Shown here piece after piece: positions 16,895 to 21,584 of a DNA stretch of 21,584 nt. Numbering within the stretch: the stretch's first letter is position 1; each line of letters opens with the position of its first letter. A program made the translations under genes and the position numbers. This DNA comes from Triparma columacea (taxonomy: Eukaryota; Sar; Bolidophyceae; Parmales; Triparmaceae), in the NCBI GenBank assembly GCA_030267965.1, contig BRYA01000537.1, positions 6,657 through 28,240 on the forward strand, in the 5' to 3' direction. The notes under the pieces are model-generated. The model did not search any database. It was not told the origin of the DNA and was given only the letters and a program-made list of their open reading frames with translations.

Positions 16895-19800
16895 CTAATC
16901 CTCCGTCAAAATCTTGAACGAGACGCTCTTCTTCTTGGCAACTCCCCCCCCTTTCTCGTGTGGACTTTTCTCTGCCACCTTACTGAGTCTAGCGAGCATA
17001 TTATGCAAGGCGGCCTTATCTCTCGCCGCACTTTTCTCCTCCCCTTCCTTCTTTGTTCCAAAAGAAAAGTTCTGCATACTCTTGCGCTGCTTCCTCGCTT
17101 TCACGGTGTTAAATTTGATTGGCGGTTGGCTCCTGATCATCTGGTGAAGAGCAACCTTCAGCTGTTTTGCGATGCAGGGCCACGACTCGAGCAGGTGGCT
17201 AATGTCGATGTCGAGGAGGACGAAGAGTTCGCAATCCTTGACAGAGTTGTAAAGCCTGTACAAAGACTCGTCGTTCGTGAGCTGATCCTCGATATATATT
17301 TCGTGCCCAAAGAATCTACCCGCCTCGATGAAAACGCTCGTCACCTTCTCCTCCTTTTCCTTGTCTATAATGGACATTCTCGCTGTCCCGTTGAGCAAGA
17401 AGTAAATTCCGTCGCTCCCCATGTTGCTGTCCAGTATCGTCTGGCCCGCTGTCACCATCTGGGGCCTCATCTTGGTGAGCAAGAAGCTTATAAAGTCCCT
17501 GCTTTGCCTTTTGAAGAGCGGAATGTGGGGGATCAAACTTTTGTGGCTCTGCAAGATTATTTCCCTCCTCATTTCCCTAGGCAAGAAGGACAGCAAGGAT
17601 CCGTCCTCGTTGAAGGGGCTCTTGCACTGGAGGTAGAAGAGGATCTGCTTCTTGACGTTGACGGAATGGTACTTGGGGAGCTGGTTCTCCGCAAGGTAGT
17701 TCATGGCCATGCTCACCTTAGCATGCCTCCTCGCTGGCGCACCGTTCACATTTACCGCCAGGGCCCCCACGCTTCCTACGATGTAACCAAAAATCGTTGC
17801 TCCCAGCACCATGATAAGAGTCGCGTACACCTTCTCCACGTCGTTCGTAGGAAGAACGTCTCCGTACCCCACAGTCGTCATTGTCGTGAAGGCCCAATAG
17901 AGACTTGAGACGTAAAGGCCCCCCACGTCGTCCTCGCTAACATCTGCGAGAACAGGCGAGTGCCACCAGCGATTCGGGTCGTCGGTGATCATCTCCGTAA
18001 TGTTGGCGCTTATGTAACTCCAAAAGCAGCCGAAGAGATGGCCGATAAAGAGAAGGGTGGTAACTAACTGCAGCGCCTTCATCGCGACGGCGCTGAGGGC
18101 GAGGATTTCGTCCATGCCCTTTACAAGGTTCTTAAGCTTGAACAACCTCGCTAGCTTGCTCAGCCTGATGAGACGAAGGACCTTGATCATCTTGAGGGAC
18201 CTCGCAGCGCTTCCACTGTCAGTTCCGTCGCCAGCTAGAGTGCTGTTCATCATTAGAGCCTCTCCGCTAACGTCGCTATCTTGTGCGGCAATGATGATTC
18301 TATCGATCGGGAACGTGCTCAAAAAGTCAATGAGGAACCAGGACCTAAAATAAGTCATAGCAATCGACCTGGGCTCAGTAACGTAAACCAGCTGGTCGTC
18401 GAGGAAGGCTACCCTGAAGCAGAGGATGATATCGATCCCAAACATTATGTCCTGAAAGATGTCGACGTACTCCTGAACACTCCCAGGCTCAGGTTCCTGG
18501 TCAAAGCCGAGTCGGAAGGGCACAATTATAACACTCCAAATGATTAGCGCACCGATGAAAAGATCCCAAGATATTTTCCTTCCATCCTTGGGGTTGATGA
18601 TGTAGCGCTTGGCCAACTCGGCGGTTGTCTCTTCGACCTGAACCTGGACTACTTTCTTAGTCTTAATAAAGGTACCGTGCTTGGCAAAAAGTGCAAGAGG
18701 AGTGTCGAGACTCATCATTTGACCTTTGGTTGCATTCGAGTCTTTCCTCCTGATGATCTGTATCGTCTTGTTGCGGGCTGCATCCTGGGTGACTGCTTCA
18801 TTGCTTTCTGCATCGTCGTCGGCTTTGAAAAAATCGTCTGGTCTATTCCCCATTCCTCCTGTAGTCATGGCCCGTTGTTTAAGCTTTGGTGTCAGTTTAT
18901 GCGGCAGCTTTGGTGACGGCTTCGGTGACAGATTCGGTGAAACTTGCTTTGCATTGCCATTTGGACTCGTGCTCTTCGTCTTTGCGTCATTGCTGCTCGA
19001 CTCATTATCTTCACTGCCGTCTTTTAAGTCCTTGGGAGCAATTTTTGAAGAAGATGCCCACGCCGCCAACCCTTTACTCTTGGACCTCGGGGGCGTCTTT
19101 TTCTGCTCCTTTGCCATTTTTGACAAGTCTTCGCTGCTCAGCTTAGACGTATTTTCCCCGACCATCACCGCCCTGTATGTCCTGATCTTGCTGACGTTGA
19201 GGTCGCTTTCAATTTCAAATGAGGCCAACACGTCCTTGAACATGCAGAGGTTAGACTCGTACAAGACCTTCGTCTGAGCCATCCCGATTTCAGGGTAATC
19301 TTCCGTCTTGCTGGCGATTGCCTCCTCGATCATCTTTTTGTGATGCAGGGCATACACCCTCACGTTCTCCCCGCAGGCGGGATATTCTTCCGCTAGCTCG
19401 TTGAAGTCCTCGCATTCCATCCACAACAAGTCGGTGACTGAAATGGCCCTGTAGCTGCAACGCATGACCATGTCAGTCAGCATCGTGTCCATCTCGAAGT
19501 CGTCCCCCTCCTTGAAAAGTCCGCATATGGTCATCTTGTCTAGTCCCACTGGGTAAAGGCCTTGCACCTTCCCCTTGGTAATAAAGTAAGCCTCTGCGTT
19601 GAAGGAGCCTGTGCAGCCCAGCGTTTGCATGTATTGCATACACATCGGCTTCAGTTTCACCACGAGCTCGGTTACGAATATAAGATCGAGGTCCTTGAGG
19701 AATTTTATGCATTTCAAATCGGACTTCCGCAGCTCGAATACCAGCTGGGCTTTCAGCGTCGGGGGCAATTCGTGAAGAATTGTCTCCTCGTTGAAGATGG

Positions 19801-21223
19801 TCTTGTAAGTAAAGAAGTACTCGAAATGATCCTTCACCTGCCTTTTCAGGCCCTTGGTGATCCCTCTCTCCTCCATGAAAGCCGTGAGAGTGTCCATCCG
19901 CCTCTTTCTCAGGGTTGCCTCGGGGTTAAGCGTGTCGACGATGATTCCCACGGTTGCAATGATCAAACCGAAGCTCATGGCACCCACAACTTGTGTCATT
20001 ATACCGAATATTCTTTCGCCCGTGCTGCCTGGAGAGACATCGCCGTAGCCAACCGCCATCATGGTGGCAATCGTCCAATAGAAACTGGAGATGTACTGAC
20101 TAATAAGGGAATCATTCCCGCACATGACCCAGTCCGACGCGTCTGAAGGGTCCGCATAAGGGGACGCTGCCGCAGCTTGGATCTTGGCAAGGGGTTCACA
20201 GGCGTTGACTCCGAACCAGATGCAGCTCAAAAGGTGCGCGATAAACATGATCTTCCCGAGCACAATAAGAAGCTTACGAATCGCGGGGTTAATGAACTCG
20301 TTCATGTCGACATTGGACCCTTTCTTGCTGAGCTTCAGCAGTCTCATGAGCTTTAAGAGCCGCGCTAACCTCAAAATCCTAATGAGCCTGAAGCCAGCCA
20401 GCTCGTTCCCAGATCCCCCTCCCTCGGCCCCTTGCAAAAAGGGCAACGTGCTGTTCACCTCCGCTGCGGCGCCCAGTTCAGCGTTGTCTTGCCCTCCAAT
20501 TATTTTTTCGGCGACCTTGTCCACTGGCACAGTAGATAGCAGATCAGGGATGAACCAACTTTTCAAGTAAGTTACTCTAATGTCTGAAAGTTCGACGACG
20601 AGCATTTCTTCCTCATAATATGCAGTGAAGAAGCAAAAGAGCATATCAAAGGCGAAGCAGATGTCGACGCAGTAGTCAAAGTATAGGATCAGTCCCTCTG
20701 CCTCTACTTCGAATCCTGACGGGATGGGAGAGGAAGTGGGAAACGGAGCGGTAGCGGGAGGGGGGCTTGGGGTTAGTGCAAATTTAAAATTGTAATCGCC
20801 CGCAAACTTTTTCTCACCTATCCTCCAGGGAATCAAACATACACTATATATTATCAAGGCACCACAGTACATGTCCCAGCGTATTTTTGTTTTGTTTTTA
20901 GGGTGTATAAAATTCTGGCTCCGCGTTGCGAACTTCTCTTTCGCCTTTTCCCCCTTGTGCCGCATCTGGTCTGCCATTGCGTAGCTAATTCTTGCTTTGT
21001 GTGTGTTGCCCTTGCCATCCATTGAATCTTTGGGACTAATCGAGTGAGCAAATGCGTTGGCTGTGTCATCCGCCATGGCCCTCGCCATTCCGCGGGCAGG
21101 GGGGCCGTCATCGTGGGCAATGTCAATGGACGGCCCCTTGTCCCCGTCTTGTAATGTTATATCTCCCAACTTGTCTGATAGCTTCAAGGGCGTCGGTAGC
21201 GTGGCAGGAGGACCTGATGACAT
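16895..21223 (-). CDS. two-repeat voltage-gated K+ channel with two CNBD-like domains (channel B)
   Basis: One uninterrupted minus-strand frame of 1442 residues. It opens upstream at a TTG, and the first ATG is at 21223 (MSSGPPATLP), chosen as start. Repeat 1: KIRWDMYCGALIIYSV (S1, from about 113), S4 ILRLARLLKLMRLLKLSKK (about 283-301), pore FYWTIATMMAVGYGDV with filter VGYGD at 391-395, C-linker, and a CNBD-like fold whose cassette (GDDFEMDTML...) is degenerate. A phospho-rich, Ser/Pro/Lys linker (about 690-800) follows. Repeat 2: KISWDLFIGALIIWSV (W886), S4 VLRLIRLSKLARLFKLK (about 1013-1029), pore LYWAFTTMTTVGYGDV with filter at 1118-1122, C-linker, and a second CNBD-like domain with FFGHEIYIEDQ and no canonical Arg. 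The C-terminus is a Lys-rich tail. Domain order equals channel A, to which it is paralogous and convergent; it lacks the MCM-like tail and all introns. K+ selectivity is expected; cyclic-nucleotide control is doubtful, as in EAG/KCNH channels. Confidence 0.92.
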   Translation of the reverse strand: MSSGPPATLPTPLKLSDKLGDITLQDGDKGPSIDIAHDDGPPARGMARAMADDTANAFAHSISPKDSMDGKGNTHKARISYAMADQMRHKGEKAKEKFATRSQNFIHPKNKTKIRWDMYCGALIIYSVCLIPWRIGEKKFAGDYNFKFALTPSPPPATAPFPTSSPIPSGFEVEAEGLILYFDYCVDICFAFDMLFCFFTAYYEEEMLVVELSDIRVTYLKSWFIPDLLSTVPVDKVAEKIIGGQDNAELGAAAEVNSTLPFLQGAEGGGSGNELAGFRLIRILRLARLLKLMRLLKLSKKGSNVDMNEFINPAIRKLLIVLGKIMFIAHLLSCIWFGVNACEPLAKIQAAAASPYADPSDASDWVMCGNDSLISQYISSFYWTIATMMAVGYGDVSPGSTGERIFGIMTQVVGAMSFGLIIATVGIIVDTLNPEATLRKRRMDTLTAFMEERGITKGLKRQVKDHFEYFFTYKTIFNEETILHELPPTLKAQLVFELRKSDLKCIKFLKDLDLIFVTELVVKLKPMCMQYMQTLGCTGSFNAEAYFITKGKVQGLYPVGLDKMTICGLFKEGDDFEMDTMLTDMVMRCSYRAISVTDLLWMECEDFNELAEEYPACGENVRVYALHHKKMIEEAIASKTEDYPEIGMAQTKVLYESNLCMFKDVLASFEIESDLNVSKIRTYRAVMVGENTSKLSSEDLSKMAKEQKKTPPRSKSKGLAAWASSSKIAPKDLKDGSEDNESSSNDAKTKSTSPNGNAKQVSPNLSPKPSPKLPHKLTPKLKQRAMTTGGMGNRPDDFFKADDDAESNEAVTQDAARNKTIQIIRRKDSNATKGQMMSLDTPLALFAKHGTFIKTKKVVQVQVEETTAELAKRYIINPKDGRKISWDLFIGALIIWSVIIVPFRLGFDQEPEPGSVQEYVDIFQDIMFGIDIILCFRVAFLDDQLVYVTEPRSIAMTYFRSWFLIDFLSTFPIDRIIIAAQDSDVSGEALMMNSTLAGDGTDSGSAARSLKMIKVLRLIRLSKLARLFKLKNLVKGMDEILALSAVAMKALQLVTTLLFIGHLFGCFWSYISANITEMITDDPNRWWHSPVLADVSEDDVGGLYVSSLYWAFTTMTTVGYGDVLPTNDVEKVYATLIMVLGATIFGYIVGSVGALAVNVNGAPARRHAKVSMAMNYLAENQLPKYHSVNVKKQILFYLQCKSPFNEDGSLLSFLPREMRREIILQSHKSLIPHIPLFKRQSRDFISFLLTKMRPQMVTAGQTILDSNMGSDGIYFLLNGTARMSIIDKEKEEKVTSVFIEAGRFFGHEIYIEDQLTNDESLYRLYNSVKDCELFVLLDIDISHLLESWPCIAKQLKVALHQMIRSQPPIKFNTVKARKQRKSMQNFSFGTKKEGEEKSAARDKAALHNMLARLSKVAEKSPHEKGGGVAKKKSVSFKILTED
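18882..18940 (-). repeat. coding tandem repeat of (S/T)PKL units
   Basis: Short related units of about 12-15 bases encode SPKPSPKLPHKLTPKLK in the linker between the two repeats of channel B. They add several proline-directed Ser/Thr phosphorylation sites. The DNA units are imperfect copies of TTTGGTGACGGC and TTCGGTGACAGA. Confidence 0.6.
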
Positions 21224-21584
21224 CTCTGAATTACCACCCAAGGAGTTGAAACAGTTCAGGGGACGAAACCTTTTTACAAATCAAGGGCAGAGGCGGGGAG
21301 AGGTTGGTTGGTTTATTAGGAGGCCCTCAACAGCTCGGCGATTGCCCCTTGCCCTAGCAGTTCGGGAGTGCGGTCGGTCTATTTCAACGTCTGCTTAGGC
21401 TCCAAAACGTGAAGGGCTCCAGTCTTTTTATCAAGAGTGTGGTGGCTAAAACAACAATTCAGCGGATAAGGGCTGGGATAATTGACAACCGGTTGTCAAT
21501 TCCTTCGATTGACAACCCAAAATAATAAAACTCCTTTTAGTAGTATTTAGCGTTGGAATTATGAGGCACCGCTCCGTTGACCGT
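21224..21584 (-). promoter_or_regulatory. upstream region of channel B with 22-bp perfect palindrome
   Basis: This region lies 5' of channel B on the minus strand. A perfect 22-bp inverted repeat spans 21480-21501, with half-site AATTGACAACC meeting its complement at CCGG, and a third direct half-site ATTGACAACC at 21508-21517. A TATA-like TTGATAAAAAG on the minus strand lies near 21424-21434. The palindrome is about 260 bases from the start codon, suitable for a dimeric transcription factor. No gene is seen. Confidence 0.5.

Noticed and set aside
21480..21501. palindrome as a transcription terminator hairpin
   Set aside because: The context is eukaryotic, there is no loop or T-tract pattern, and it lies upstream of a gene start; a protein-binding site is more plausible.
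1..21584. transposon, tRNA, rRNA or viral genes
   Set aside because: None was recognised by eye on either strand; a tRNAscan or Rfam search would be needed to exclude small RNA genes.

Overview
The window is nuclear DNA from a eukaryote. The genes carry short spliceosomal introns (about 77-232 nt, all GT-AG) and the products are typically eukaryotic: a PDI/ERV46-type secretory-pathway protein, a TKL and an AGC protein kinase, an AAA ATPase and large voltage-gated K+ channels. The mix suggests a marine microalga, most likely a stramenopile (an ochrophyte such as a bolidophyte/Parmales or a diatom): BspA-like 25-residue repeat surface proteins with Pro/Thr linkers, and very large EAG/CNG-type channels. 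The taxonomy is inference from gene content; no organellar or rRNA marker is present. The genome is compact: eight protein genes, with gaps of about 100-680 bases.

Left part (1-5135, all on +): the 3' end of an unrecognised gene with weak resemblance to exostosin glycosyltransferases; a secreted BspA-like repeat protein with a duplicated GACGTCAC promoter element; a PDI-C/ERV46-type protein (ERGIC N-terminus, thioredoxin domain with WCIWC, COPII-coat ERV domain, C-terminal KKMA). Middle (5263-10224, both on -): a single-pass TKL kinase whose HRD motif reads QRD, and a protein with an Arb2-type alpha/beta-hydrolase-like domain fused to an AGC kinase. The Arb2-kinase start lies in a separate upstream exon, joined here by splice sites and reading frame.

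Right part (10651-21223): two large paralogous K+ channel genes in convergent orientation, with a small spliced AAA ATPase gene between them. Each channel gene encodes two complete six-transmembrane cores, each with its own VGYGD filter and its own following C-linker/cyclic-nucleotide-binding-like domain (6TM-CNBD-6TM-CNBD). Repeat 1 of one gene resembles repeat 1 of the other, and likewise repeat 2, so the two-repeat architecture is older than the gene duplication. Only the first CNBD of the + strand channel keeps the phosphate-binding Arg pattern. That channel also ends in a segment resembling the C-terminal winged helix of MCM3. This tandem channel pair, and the Arb2-AGC kinase fusion beside it, are the most interesting content. 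Kinases and cyclic-nucleotide-type channels together suggest membrane-signalling functions, but eukaryotic adjacency is weak evidence of joint function.

All exon joins were made by eye from splice consensus, frame and protein-family continuity; none has been tested against RNA.
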